The notes beneath the pieces are model-generated. The model was not told where the DNA came from. It did not search any database and worked only from the letters and a program-made list of their open reading frames with translations. Positions 8,702 to 16,414 of a stretch of DNA of 64,000 nucleotides are shown in pieces. Numbering within the stretch: the stretch's first letter is position 1; each line of letters starts with the position of its first letter. The translations under genes were made by a program, and so were the position numbers. Source of the DNA: Lysobacterales bacterium 66-474 (GTDB lineage: Bacteria > Pseudomonadota > Gammaproteobacteria > Xanthomonadales > Rhodanobacteraceae); contig MKWP01000004.1 of NCBI GenBank assembly GCA_001899805.1, forward strand, positions 124,001 through 188,000, in the 5' to 3' direction.

Positions 8702-9758
8702 AGCGTCGAACCGCGGCAACCGTTTCCTGCGTGCGCTGCGGCGCCAACCCGTCGATGCGACGCCGGTCTGGATCATGCGCCAGGCGGGCCGCTACCTGCC
8801 GGAATACCGCGCGACCCGCGAGCGCGCCGGCAGTTTCCTGGCGCTGGCGCAGACGCCGGAGCTGGCCTGCGAAGTCACGCTGCAACCTGTCGAGCGTTTC
8901 GAACTCGACGCCGCGATCCTGTTCTCCGACATCCTCACCGTGCCCGATGCGATGGGCCTCGGCCTGCATTTCGTCGAAGGCGAAGGCCCGAAGTTCGCGC
9001 GGCCACTGCGCAGTGCCGAGGACATTGCCAGGCTCGGCGTGCCCGATCCGGAACAATCACTTCGCTACGTGACGGATGCGCTGCGCCTGATCCGCCGCGA
9101 ACTTCACGGGCGCGTGCCGCTGATCGGTTTTGCCGGCAGCCCGTGGACGCTGGCGTGCTATATGGTCGAAGGCGAAGGCTCGCGCGATTTCGCGCGCGTG
9201 AAGGCGTTCGCATTCAACGAACCGGCCGCGATGCACGCGCTGCTCGACATCAACGCGCGCGCCGTTGCGGCATATCTCGCCGCGCAAGCCGCGGCAGGCG
9301 CGCAGGCGCTGATGGTGTTCGACAGTTGGGGCGGGATGTTGGCACCCGCGATGTTCGAGGAATTCTCGCAACGCTACCTTGCCCAGATCGCCGAACTGCT
9401 GCGCAACGATCCGCACGCGCGCGACGTGTCGCTGATCCTGTTCTCGAAGGGTGCCAACGCCGGCCTCGAAGTGCTCGCCGACACCGGCTGTGCTGCGCTG
9501 GGCGTCGACTGGACGATCACGCTGGACGCGGCACGCCACCGCGTCGGCGATCGCGTCGCGCTGCAGGGCAACCTCGATCCCGCGGCGCTACTGGCATCGC
9601 CCGAGGTAATCCGCCGCGAAGCCCGCCGCGTGCTCGATGATTTCGGCCCGCATCCCGGCCACGTGTTCAACCTCGGCCACGGCATCACGCCCGATGTCGA
9701 TCCCGATCACGTCGCGGTACTGGTGGACGCCGTGCACGCGCACAACCATCCGTCGTAG
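8685..9758 (+). CDS. hemE: Uroporphyrinogen decarboxylase
   Basis: HemE removes four carboxyl groups from uroporphyrinogen III to give coproporphyrinogen III in heme synthesis. The 357-residue protein has the diagnostic [15 protein letters not shown] near the N-terminus, the catalytic Asp stretch of [30 protein letters not shown] and the C-terminal FNLGHGI. The start at 8685 (MHHMDEASN) has AGGGA four bases upstream; a second ATG at 8694 is possible. The TAG stop at 9756-9758 is part of the GTAGCCCGGATG repeat that begins at 9755. Confidence 0.97.
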   Translation: MHHMDEASNRGNRFLRALRRQPVDATPVWIMRQAGRYLPEYRATRERAGSFLALAQTPELACEVTLQPVERFELDAAILFSDILTVPDAMGLGLHFVEGEGPKFARPLRSAEDIARLGVPDPEQSLRYVTDALRLIRRELHGRVPLIGFAGSPWTLACYMVEGEGSRDFARVKAFAFNEPAAMHALLDINARAVAAYLAAQAAAGAQALMVFDSWGGMLAPAMFEEFSQRYLAQIAELLRNDPHARDVSLILFSKGANAGLEVLADTGCAALGVDWTITLDAARHRVGDRVALQGNLDPAALLASPEVIRREARRVLDDFGPHPGHVFNLGHGITPDVDPDHVAVLVDAVHAHNHPS

Positions 9759-9841
9759 CCCGGATGGAGCGAACCGTAATCCGGGAACGTCAGGCACGGT
9801 GTCCCGGGATTCCCGCCGCTGCGCGGCTTCATCCGGGCTAC
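9755..9841. repeat. GTAGCCCGGATG inverted repeat
   Basis: An 87-bp element with ends GTAGCCCGGATG and CATCCGGGCTAC and a GC-rich interior that includes CCGCTGCGCGGCTTC. This motif is known to be widely dispersed in Proteobacteria. Its first TAG is the hemE stop codon. It sits between hemE and trpS and may fold as a transcript-end hairpin. A one-armed relative is at 17306-17337. Confidence 0.85.
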
Positions 9842-9864
9842 GTTATTCACGATAATCACGAACC

Positions 9865-11355
9865 ATGACCACCCGCTACCTCACCGGCATCACCACCAGC
9901 GGCACGCCGCACCTCGGCAACTACGTCGGCGCGATCCGGCCCGCGATCGCGGCCAGCCTGCGCGGCGGCAACGACGCATTCTTCTTCCTCGCCGATTACC
10001 ACGCGCTGATCAAGAGCGACGATCCCGTGCGCATCGCGCGTTCGCGGCTGGAAATCGCGGCCACATGGCTGGCCTGCGGACTCGATCCCGCGCGCGTGAC
10101 GTTCTATCGGCAATCGGACATTCCCGAGATCCCGGAACTCACATGGATGCTCACCTGCGTGACCGCGAAGGGTTTGCTCAACCGCGCGCACGCGTACAAG
10201 GCCGCGGTCGACCAGAACACCACGAAGGGCGAAGACCCGGACGCCGCGATCAACGCGGGCCTCTACATGTACCCGGTGTTGATGTCGGCCGACATCCTGA
10301 TCTTCAACGCCGACAAGGTGCCGGTCGGACGCGACCAGGTCCAGCACATCGAAATGGCGCGCGACATCGGGCAGCGATTCAACCACATCCACGGCAAGGC
10401 GTGGCGCGCGGCGGGCGGCAACGGCGAACCGTTCGTGCTGCCCGAAGTGGTGATCGACGAAAGCGTCGCCACCCTGCCCGGCCTCGACGGCCGCAAGATG
10501 TCCAAGAGTTACGACAACACCGTGCCGCTGTTCGAGGGCGGCGCCAAGGCGTTGCGCGAAGCCATTGCAAAAATCGTCACCGACTCGCGCGAACCGGGCG
10601 AGCCCAAGGACCCGGATTCGTCCAGCCTGTACGCGATTTACCGCGCCTTCGCGGGCGACAGCGAAAGCGCCGTGTTCCGCAAGGAACTCGAATCGGGCAT
10701 GGGTTGGGGCGACGCGAAGGAAAAACTGTGCGATCGCATCGAACAGGACATCGCACCGCTGCGCGAGCGTTACGACGCGCTGATGGCGCATCCGGACGAT
10801 ATCGAGGGCGCGCTGCGCGACGGCGCGAAGAAGGCGCGCGCGGTCGCGATGCCACGGCTCGAAATCATGCGGCGCGCGGTGGGGCTCGGCCCACTCGTGG
10901 CACCGCGCGTGCGCCCCCCCCACCCCAACCCTCCCCCGCTTGCGGGGGAGGGAGACGAGCGCGCGACACGCTACCCCATTACTTCCTTCCCCCGCTCGCG
11001 GGGGAAGGTGCCCGAAGGGCGGATGGGGGGAACGTTGCCCAAAGGCCGCAAGCGCGCGCGCATCGTCAGCTTCCGCGACAACGAAGGCTTCCGTTTCCGC
11101 CTGCTTGGCGCCGATGGCGAAGAACTGCTGCTGTCGCGGGCATTCGCCGATCCGAAAGCCGCGGGGCAAGCATCACGCGCGTTCTCGAGCGATGGCGCCA
11201 CCGACGCATTGAAACCCATCGATGCGTCGCGCTTCGCGTTCCTGCAGGAGAACGAAACACTTGCAACCAGCGCGGCCTTCACCGAATTGTCCGCGCGCGA
11301 CACCGCGCTTGAACGCACCCGTGCAGCGCTGGCCTCGCTGAGGGACGCCGGTTAA
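9865..11355 (+). CDS. trpS: Tryptophanyl-tRNA synthetase with C-terminal YegP-like extension
   Basis: TrpS charges tRNA-Trp. Class I signatures are present: HIGH-like PHLGN (about 15-19) and KMSKS in DGRKMSKSYDN (about 211). At 496 residues it is far longer than the usual 330-350. After about residue 350 there is a repeat-derived insert rich in Pro, Gly and Arg (10913-11030), then about 100 residues containing FRFRLLGADGEELLLSRAF, which looks like a YegP/DUF1508-type module. The insert keeps the frame open and lies at the junction between catalytic core and extension, so the enzyme is probably active. The start at 9865 follows the repeat-containing spacer. Confidence 0.93.
   Translation: MTTRYLTGITTSGTPHLGNYVGAIRPAIAASLRGGNDAFFFLADYHALIKSDDPVRIARSRLEIAATWLACGLDPARVTFYRQSDIPEIPELTWMLTCVTAKGLLNRAHAYKAAVDQNTTKGEDPDAAINAGLYMYPVLMSADILIFNADKVPVGRDQVQHIEMARDIGQRFNHIHGKAWRAAGGNGEPFVLPEVVIDESVATLPGLDGRKMSKSYDNTVPLFEGGAKALREAIAKIVTDSREPGEPKDPDSSSLYAIYRAFAGDSESAVFRKELESGMGWGDAKEKLCDRIEQDIAPLRERYDALMAHPDDIEGALRDGAKKARAVAMPRLEIMRRAVGLGPLVAPRVRPPHPNPPPLAGEGDERATRYPITSFPRSRGKVPEGRMGGTLPKGRKRARIVSFRDNEGFRFRLLGADGEELLLSRAFADPKAAGQASRAFSSDGATDALKPIDASRFAFLQENETLATSAAFTELSARDTALERTRAALASLRDAG
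10913..11030. repeat. Palindromic element, family R4, inserted in frame in trpS
   Basis: Contains hairpins such as CTCCCCCGCTTGCGGGGGAG and CTTCCCCCGCTCGCGGGGGAAG, and ends in C-run and G-run arms (CCCCCCC near 10914, GGATGGGGGG near 11030). It is about 118 bp long and is read through as PPHPNPPPLAGEGD...PEGRMGG in TrpS. Related copies: 12494-12606 (in the E2 gene), 36831-36874 (in an ATP-grasp gene) and 38258-38388 (between etfB and etfA). Confidence 0.85.
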
Positions 11356-11357
11356 CC

Positions 11358-11681
11358 GTGGCCCGCTTCATCGCCCTGCTGCTGATCGGCCCATGGCTCA
11401 TCGTGCTGGGCTGGCTGTATTGGCTGTACGTGCGCAAATCACATGCCACCACGCAGATGGCCCGCCACGATGCGTTGATACTCGCCTTCGCGTTCCTGGC
11501 CGCCATCGTGGGCGCCGGCATCGCGTGGCAGGTCACGCTTGGCCACGGTGGGCCCATCTGGAAATATCTCGCCGGCCCTCTCGGCGCCTACGCGGGATTC
11601 AGCGTGGCATTGCTGTTCGGATTGTCGTGGCACTGGCTTGCGCGCCATCGCTCGCGAACGAAGTCGGCCGTCTGGCGCTGA
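11358..11681 (+). CDS. Small integral membrane protein
   Basis: A 107-residue protein with three clear hydrophobic segments (FIALLLIGPWLIVLGWLYWL, ALILAFAFLAAIVGAGIAW, GAYAGFSVALLFGLSWHWLA). I do not recognise the family. It starts with GTG two bases after the trpS stop, so it is probably co-transcribed and coupled with trpS. Its TGA (11679-11681) is the first three bases of a family R3 inverted repeat whose other end holds the stop of the converging E2 gene. Confidence 0.7.
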   Translation: MARFIALLLIGPWLIVLGWLYWLYVRKSHATTQMARHDALILAFAFLAAIVGAGIAWQVTLGHGGPIWKYLAGPLGAYAGFSVALLFGLSWHWLARHRSRTKSAVWR

Positions 11682-11792
11682 ACCACTGAATAGCCGTCGT
11701 GAGCGAACAACGCCATCCATGGCGAAAGAACTCCGTGATTGCGTGACGCCGGCGCGCAAGCTGCCCAGCGCAGCCGGTTATTCAGCGGTTCA
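11679..11792. repeat. Inverted-repeat element, family R3, copy 4 (short)
   Basis: Ends TGAACCACTGAATAGCC (11679-11695) and GGTTATTCAGCGGTTCA (11776-11792) are complementary at 15 of 17 positions. The 114-bp copy has a shortened, diverged interior. Both terminal TGA triplets serve as stop codons: the left for the membrane protein gene, the right (minus strand) for the E2 gene. It probably works as a shared transcript end for the convergent genes. Confidence 0.8.
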
Positions 11793-13169
11793 CTGCGGCA
11801 ACGCGAGATCGTCCAGGATCGCCTTGAGGAACCGCGCAGCCTCGCCGCCGGTGCAGGCGCGGTGGTCGAAGGTGAGCGAAATCGGCAGGCGCCGATGCAC
11901 TTCGATGCCACCGATCACTGCGACCACGTCGTGACTGAGCTTGCCCACGCCGACGATCGCGACGCACGGCGGCACCACCACGACCGTGCCGTAGCGCCCG
12001 GCGAACATGCCGAAGTTGGACAGGCTGATCGTGTAACCGGAGAGCTCCGACGCCGGGATCGAACGATCCTCGACCTGCGCGCGCAGGCGGTTGATGCCTT
12101 CGCGCAGGCCGCGTGCATCCAGCATGTCGGCATTGCGCAGCGCCGGCACGAACAGGCCATCCGGCGTATCGACCGCGATGCCGAGATCCACATGCGGGTG
12201 TTTGGTGAGCGTGAGGTTCTGGCCATCGAACCACGCGTTCAAGGCCGGCTCGGCCTTGCAGGCAGCAACGATCGCGCGGATGGTGCGCGAGGTGATGTCC
12301 TGCTTGCCCAGCCACTGGTGCAGGTCGGCATCATCGACGATGGTGGTCTGCACCACTTCCGCGTGTGCCTGCGCCATCACGCGCGCCATGTTGCGGCGCA
12401 CGCCCTTCAGTTGCTCCGGCTGGCCGGTCGCGGCCACCGTGGGCGGCGTGGTGCGCATGGGCCTGCCGGACTGCGACACGGTGCTTCTCTGTTCTTCCCT
12501 TCTCCCCCCGGGAGAAGGGGCCCCGGCTTTGATCAAAGACGGGGCGGATGAGGGTACGGCTCCGCGCGAACCCTCACCCCCAGCCCCTCTCCCGGTGAGA
12601 GAGGGGAGCGAAGCGGTGCCGGAAGCGGCGGCGTTCTTGACGTCCTGCATCGTTACCACGCCGCCGGCGCCGGTAGCTGCGACGCGCGCGAGATCGACTT
12701 TCAACTTCCTCGCCATCGCGCGCACCGCCGGCACGGCCTTCACGCCGCCGACGCTGCCCGCCTGTTCGGTGCGCACTTCGTTGCTGCTCGACACGGCGCC
12801 GACCACGGTGCCTTCGTCTTCGCGGTCAGCCGTCTTCGCAACGGCCGGCGCCGGTGCCGGAGCCGCGGGTTCCGGCGCGTGGTGATGCCCGCCCGCCGCG
12901 TTATCGGCGCGCTGCTTGGCCTTGGGGTCGAGCTCGAACTCGGCCAGCGCCGCGCCGGTCACGATCACGTCGCCCGCCGCGCCATGCTGCTTCAGCAGCT
13001 TGCCGGTAAACGGCGACGGCACTTCCACCACGGCCTTCGCGGTTTCCATCGACACCAGCGGCGCATCCAGCTTGACGCTGTCGCCTTCCTTCACCAGCCA
13101 TTCGACGATGGTGGCGTCGGGCAGGCCTTCGCCGAGGTCGGGGAGGTGGAATGTCTTGTTGTCGGCCAT
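11790..13169 (-). CDS. Dihydrolipoamide acyltransferase (E2) of a 2-oxoacid dehydrogenase complex
   Basis: E2 takes the acyl group from E1 on its lipoyl arm and passes it to CoA. Domains in the 459-residue product: lipoyl domain (about 1-80, lipoyl Lys45 in METAKAVV), a linker, peripheral-subunit-binding domain (about 145-180, VRAMARKLKVDLARVAATG), a second linker holding an in-frame repeat-derived insert (about 188-225), and the catalytic domain. The catalytic motif reads DHRACTGGEA: the usual Asp of HRxxDG is Thr. Genes for E1 beta, E1 alpha and a cupin lie upstream on the same strand. Pyruvate or branched-chain substrate cannot be told from sequence alone. Confidence 0.9.
   Translation of the reverse strand: MADNKTFHLPDLGEGLPDATIVEWLVKEGDSVKLDAPLVSMETAKAVVEVPSPFTGKLLKQHGAAGDVIVTGAALAEFELDPKAKQRADNAAGGHHHAPEPAAPAPAPAVAKTADREDEGTVVGAVSSSNEVRTEQAGSVGGVKAVPAVRAMARKLKVDLARVAATGAGGVVTMQDVKNAAASGTASLPSLTGRGAGGEGSRGAVPSSAPSLIKAGAPSPGGRREEQRSTVSQSGRPMRTTPPTVAATGQPEQLKGVRRNMARVMAQAHAEVVQTTIVDDADLHQWLGKQDITSRTIRAIVAACKAEPALNAWFDGQNLTLTKHPHVDLGIAVDTPDGLFVPALRNADMLDARGLREGINRLRAQVEDRSIPASELSGYTISLSNFGMFAGRYGTVVVVPPCVAIVGVGKLSHDVVAVIGGIEVHRRLPISLTFDHRACTGGEAARFLKAILDDLALPQ
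12494..12606. repeat. Palindromic element, family R4, inserted in frame in the E2 gene
   Basis: Hairpins CTTCTCCCCCCGGGAGAAG at one end and CCCTCTCCCGGTGAGAGAGGG at the other surround a middle with TTTGATCAAAG. The 113-bp copy is translated as about 38 extra residues (SLTGRGAGGEGS through SPGGRREE) in the linker before the E2 catalytic domain, a place where length change is tolerated. Confidence 0.85.
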
Positions 13170-13200
13170 GGCGTTTCGTCTCTCGTCGATGATGGTGTGC

Positions 13201-13566
13201 TCAGACCCACACGTCGTTCTCAGCGGTCAATCCGGAGGCGGCATCGCCGGTGTTGAGGATGCCACGTGGCTCGATGATCAGGGCATGGCATTCTTCGGAC
13301 GCGCGGGTGATGTGTTCCTCGCCACGAGGCACCACGAACATCTCGCCTTCGCGGATCGAAACCTCGCGGTCGCGGAAGCCGACCTGCATCGTACCCTTGA
13401 CGACGATGAAGACCTCGTCCGTTTCGGCATGGCTGTGCCAGACGAATTCGCCCTGCAACTTGACCAGCTTGAACTGGTAGTCGTTCATCTCGGCCACCAC
13501 GCGCGGTGACCACGGTTTGGGAATCCGCGCAAGCTTCTCGGTGAAATTGATGACGTCGTGGGTCAT
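13201..13566 (-). CDS. Cupin domain protein
   Basis: A 121-residue single-domain cupin. Motif 1 is HSHAETDEVFIVVKG, with the His/His/Glu metal ligands, and motif 2 is PRGEEHITRA. The N-terminus has NFTEKLARIPKPWSPRVVAEM. Such small cupins may be mannose-6-phosphate-isomerase-like or sensor proteins; the function is unknown. It sits between the E1 beta and E2 genes, separated by 15 bp and about 31 bp, so it is almost certainly part of the dehydrogenase operon. Confidence 0.85.
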   Translation of the reverse strand: MTHDVINFTEKLARIPKPWSPRVVAEMNDYQFKLVKLQGEFVWHSHAETDEVFIVVKGTMQVGFRDREVSIREGEMFVVPRGEEHITRASEECHALIIEPRGILNTGDAASGLTAENDVWV

Positions 13567-13581
13567 GCGCGTGGGTGCCAG

Positions 13582-14562
13582 CTAGCCGGCCGCCAGCGTC
13601 CGCTTCGCGGCAGCCACGATGCGCGCGGTGCTGGGCAACTGTTTCATTTCGAGGCGATACAGCGGCGTGTGCACGTCCCAGCCGCTGACGCGTGCGACTG
13701 GCGCCAACAGGTCGAAGATGCATTCTTCTGCGATACGCGCGGCGATCTCGGCACCGAAACCCGCGGTCTTCGGCGCTTCCTGCACGATCACGCAACGGCC
13801 GGTCTTCTGCACCGACTCGGCGATGGTGTCGAAGTCGAGCGGCGTCAGCGTGGCGACGTCGATCACCTCGGCGCTGATGCCTTCCTTCGCGAGCGCGTCG
13901 GCGGCCTCCAGGGTTTCCTTCACCTCGGCGCCCCAGGTCACCAGGGTGATGTCGGTGCCGTCGCGCAGCACGAAGCACACGTCCAGCGGCAGCGCCTCGC
14001 CGTCGTCCGGCACGTCTTCCTTGTACTGGCGGTAGATGCGCTTGGGTTCGTAGAACACCACCGGGTCGGGATCGCGGATCGCGGCCAGCAACAATCCGTA
14101 TGCACGCGCGGGCGACGACGGCAACACCACGCGCAGGCCCGGCACGTTGGCGAACAGGTGTTCGTTGGCTTCCGAATGATGTTCGGGCGCGTGGATGCCG
14201 CCGCCCCACGGCGCGCGGAACACCGCAGGACATGTGATGCGTCCGCGGGTGCGGTTGCGCATGCGCGCGGCATGGCAGACGATCTGCTCCATCATCGGAT
14301 AGATGAAGCCTTCGAACTGCGCCTCGGCCACCGGCTTCATGCCTTGCGCGGCCAAGCCCACGGTGAGGCCGGCGATGGTGGTTTCGTCCAGCGGGGTGTC
14401 GAACACGCGCCACTCGCCGAATTTTTCCGACAAGCCTTGCGTGGCGCGGAACACGCCGCCGTTGACGCCGACATCTTCACCCAGCACGACGACCGACTTG
14501 TCGTGCTTCATCTCGTAAGCAAGCGCCTGGGTGACGGCTTCGATCAGGGTGATGGCTGCCAT
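13582..14562 (-). CDS. pdhB: 2-oxoacid dehydrogenase E1 component, beta subunit
   Basis: The beta subunit of the thiamine-diphosphate E1 decarboxylase, working with the alpha subunit encoded upstream. At 326 residues it has the standard length. Seen: VVVLGEDVGVNGGVFRAT near the N-terminus, FDTPLDETTIAGLTVG, the active-site stretch APWGGGIHAPEHHSEA, and the transketolase C-terminal domain with IVQEAPKTAGFG. The substrate may be pyruvate or branched-chain 2-oxoacids; the name pdhB reflects the common annotation. Confidence 0.9.
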   Translation of the reverse strand: MAAITLIEAVTQALAYEMKHDKSVVVLGEDVGVNGGVFRATQGLSEKFGEWRVFDTPLDETTIAGLTVGLAAQGMKPVAEAQFEGFIYPMMEQIVCHAARMRNRTRGRITCPAVFRAPWGGGIHAPEHHSEANEHLFANVPGLRVVLPSSPARAYGLLLAAIRDPDPVVFYEPKRIYRQYKEDVPDDGEALPLDVCFVLRDGTDITLVTWGAEVKETLEAADALAKEGISAEVIDVATLTPLDFDTIAESVQKTGRCVIVQEAPKTAGFGAEIAARIAEECIFDLLAPVARVSGWDVHTPLYRLEMKQLPSTARIVAAAKRTLAAG

Positions 14563-14582
14563 CTAGCGAATCTCCTCTACTG

Positions 14583-14748
14583 CCGTCATTCCCGCGCAAG
14601 CGGAAATCCATTTGCTTTTGAAGTGAAAATCAAAATGGATTACTCGCGCCATCCATGGCGCTCGCCTGAGGCCGCCTTCGGCGTTCGCTCCGGCATCCTG
14701 CCTCCGCAGTCCGGATCGGATGGCTTCCGCCACCCGTCCGGAATGACG
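14583..14748. repeat. CGTCATTCC / GGAATGACG inverted-repeat element
   Basis: A spacer of 211 bp separates E1 alpha and E1 beta, and most of it is this element: CGTCATTCCCGCGCAAGCGG near 14583 and CCGTCCGGAATGACG ending near 14748. The motif is a common dispersed repeat in Proteobacteria. Within an operon it could act as an RNA processing or attenuation structure. Confidence 0.65.
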
Positions 14749-14773
14749 TTGGGGGAGTTTGCAGTGCGTCCTC

Positions 14774-15859
14774 TTAGCCATGCGCCTTCTCCAACGCGAT
14801 GGCTTCATCCCGCTGCTTCAACAAGTCCGCCGGCAATTCCGCGAAGGTGTAATCGAACATCGCGGTCACGGGCTGCGCCTTGGTTTCGAGATATGAATTG
14901 ACTTCACTGTCCATCCATTCGTCGCATTCGGCCTGCAGCTTCTCTTCCTTCTTCTTGTTCCAGGCCTTCTTCGCTTCCAGCCAGGTACGCAGGCGCTTGA
15001 CCGGATCTTTCGTCCACGCGTCCTCGACTTCGTCCTTGCCACGGTAGCGACGCGCGTCGTCGGCGGTGGTGTGGTCGCCGAGGCGGTAGGTGACGCATTC
15101 AACCACGCTGCCGCCGTCGCCCTTGCGCGCGCGTTCGATGGCATCGCCCATGGCTTTCTTGACCGCAATGATGTCGTTGCCATCCACCTGGATGCAGAAC
15201 AATCCGGCGGCGATGCCCTTTTGCGCCAGCGTCTTGGCGCCGGACTGGATCTTGCGCGGCACCGAGATCGCCCACTGGTTGTTGACGATCGCCGCGACCA
15301 ACGGCAGGTCGCGCGCGCCGGCCACGTTGATCGCGCCGTAGAAATCGGCCTTGGAGGAACCGCCGTCGCCGATGGTACACACCGCGACGCGCTTCTCCTT
15401 GCGGATCTTGAACGCCAGCGCGGAACCCGCGGCGTGCAGGCACTGGGTGCCGATCGGCACCGACCACGCGAAGTCGTGCTTCGCGGGTTCGTTCTGGTAA
15501 TCGTTGCCACGCTCGTCGCCGCCCCAGTACATGTAGACGTCGCGCGGGCGCACGCCGCGATACAACTGCGCGCCGTATTCGCGATAGCTGACGGCCAGCA
15601 CGTCTTCCGGCTTCAGCGAAGCGCCAATGCCGACATGCGTGGCTTCGTGGCCGAGGCACGACGCATAGGTGCCCAGCTTGCCGGTGCGCTGCAGTGCGAT
15701 CGACTTGGTGTCGAACACGCGGGTGGACACCATCAACTTGTACAGCTCGACCATCTGGTCGATGTCCTGCGCGAAGTCGGGCAGATCCTTCCTGACCTGC
15801 TTGCCCTCGGCGTCGAGGTATTGCAGGTATTCGATTTCAAACTTGGCGGCGATGGGCAC
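14774..15859 (-). CDS. pdhA: 2-oxoacid dehydrogenase E1 component, alpha subunit
   Basis: The alpha subunit carries the ThDP-binding site for oxidative decarboxylation of pyruvate or branched-chain 2-oxoacids. The 361-residue protein has the ThDP/Mg motif GDGGSSKADFYGAINVAG continuing to VNNQWAIS, the phospho-loop region TYRLGDHTTADDARRYR, and the N-terminal LYKLMVSTRVFDTKS. It is the first gene of the minus-strand E1 alpha, E1 beta, cupin, E2 operon. ATTATC at 15964-15969 (GATAAT on the minus strand) may be its -10 element. E3 is not in the window. Confidence 0.92.
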   Translation of the reverse strand: MPIAAKFEIEYLQYLDAEGKQVRKDLPDFAQDIDQMVELYKLMVSTRVFDTKSIALQRTGKLGTYASCLGHEATHVGIGASLKPEDVLAVSYREYGAQLYRGVRPRDVYMYWGGDERGNDYQNEPAKHDFAWSVPIGTQCLHAAGSALAFKIRKEKRVAVCTIGDGGSSKADFYGAINVAGARDLPLVAAIVNNQWAISVPRKIQSGAKTLAQKGIAAGLFCIQVDGNDIIAVKKAMGDAIERARKGDGGSVVECVTYRLGDHTTADDARRYRGKDEVEDAWTKDPVKRLRTWLEAKKAWNKKKEEKLQAECDEWMDSEVNSYLETKAQPVTAMFDYTFAELPADLLKQRDEAIALEKAHG

Positions 15860-16414
15860 GGGTTGCTCCCGGAAGTGATGCGGGGATGCGAAGCTGCGAT
15901 GGCGCAGCGACGCGACGTGTCGGACCGTTCGAAGTGACGATGGTTCACGCGAGCGGGCCGCCCATTATCGCATGCACCGCGCACGGCCCGCAGCCTTTTG
16001 CAGTACGGGCGCGCATGTTGCGACGCAACACGCGAAAGCGGATGGCACGCCGGAAACCGATTCCGGGTTCGACCCTTCGGGTCGCCCCGGAATGACGAAA
16101 TCCCTTCGCCGTCCCGGGGCCGGCCAGGGACCTGAACCCGGAATCGGTTTCAGTGCAGGTCGGAACCAGAAAGCTTGCCGTGCTCGCTGCGCTCGACGCG
16201 AGCTCACCGGCGTCGAACCGCACGAGCGCGCCTGATTCTCGTCAACGCGTGCACCGGACATTACGCTACGCTTGCCCTGCGTCTTTGCGATCATCCATGA
16301 TCGCAGCTTCGTTAAACTGGCTGGCCAAAACAATCTTTTCCCGCCCGGATAGACCAACTCGGCCATCCGTGGCCTTGTTTCAACAACGGCCGCTTCGAAC
16401 TGGACAACCAGCAC
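15860..16414. other. 555-bp gap between divergent pdhA and kynA
   Basis: No supportable gene. It holds the pdhA upstream region (possible minus-strand -10 GATAAT at 15964-15969), a 99-bp element with perfect 18-bp inverted ends (16053-16151), and a short palindrome GCGATCATCCATGATCGC near 16289 resembling the hairpin half of the R2 repeats. ORFs here are repeat-derived. Confidence 0.7.
16053..16151. repeat. Element with perfect 18-bp inverted ends
   Basis: GAAACCGATTCCGGGTTC at 16053-16070 and its exact reverse complement at 16134-16151 enclose about 63 bp with GACCCTTCGGGTC and CGGAATGACG. The last motif links it to the CGTCATTCC repeat type seen at 14583-14748. No coding potential. Confidence 0.85.

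Noticed and set aside
9865-11355. TrpS as a broken gene because of the repeat insertion
   Set aside because: The frame is open through the insert and the extension after it is well formed, so it is treated as intact.
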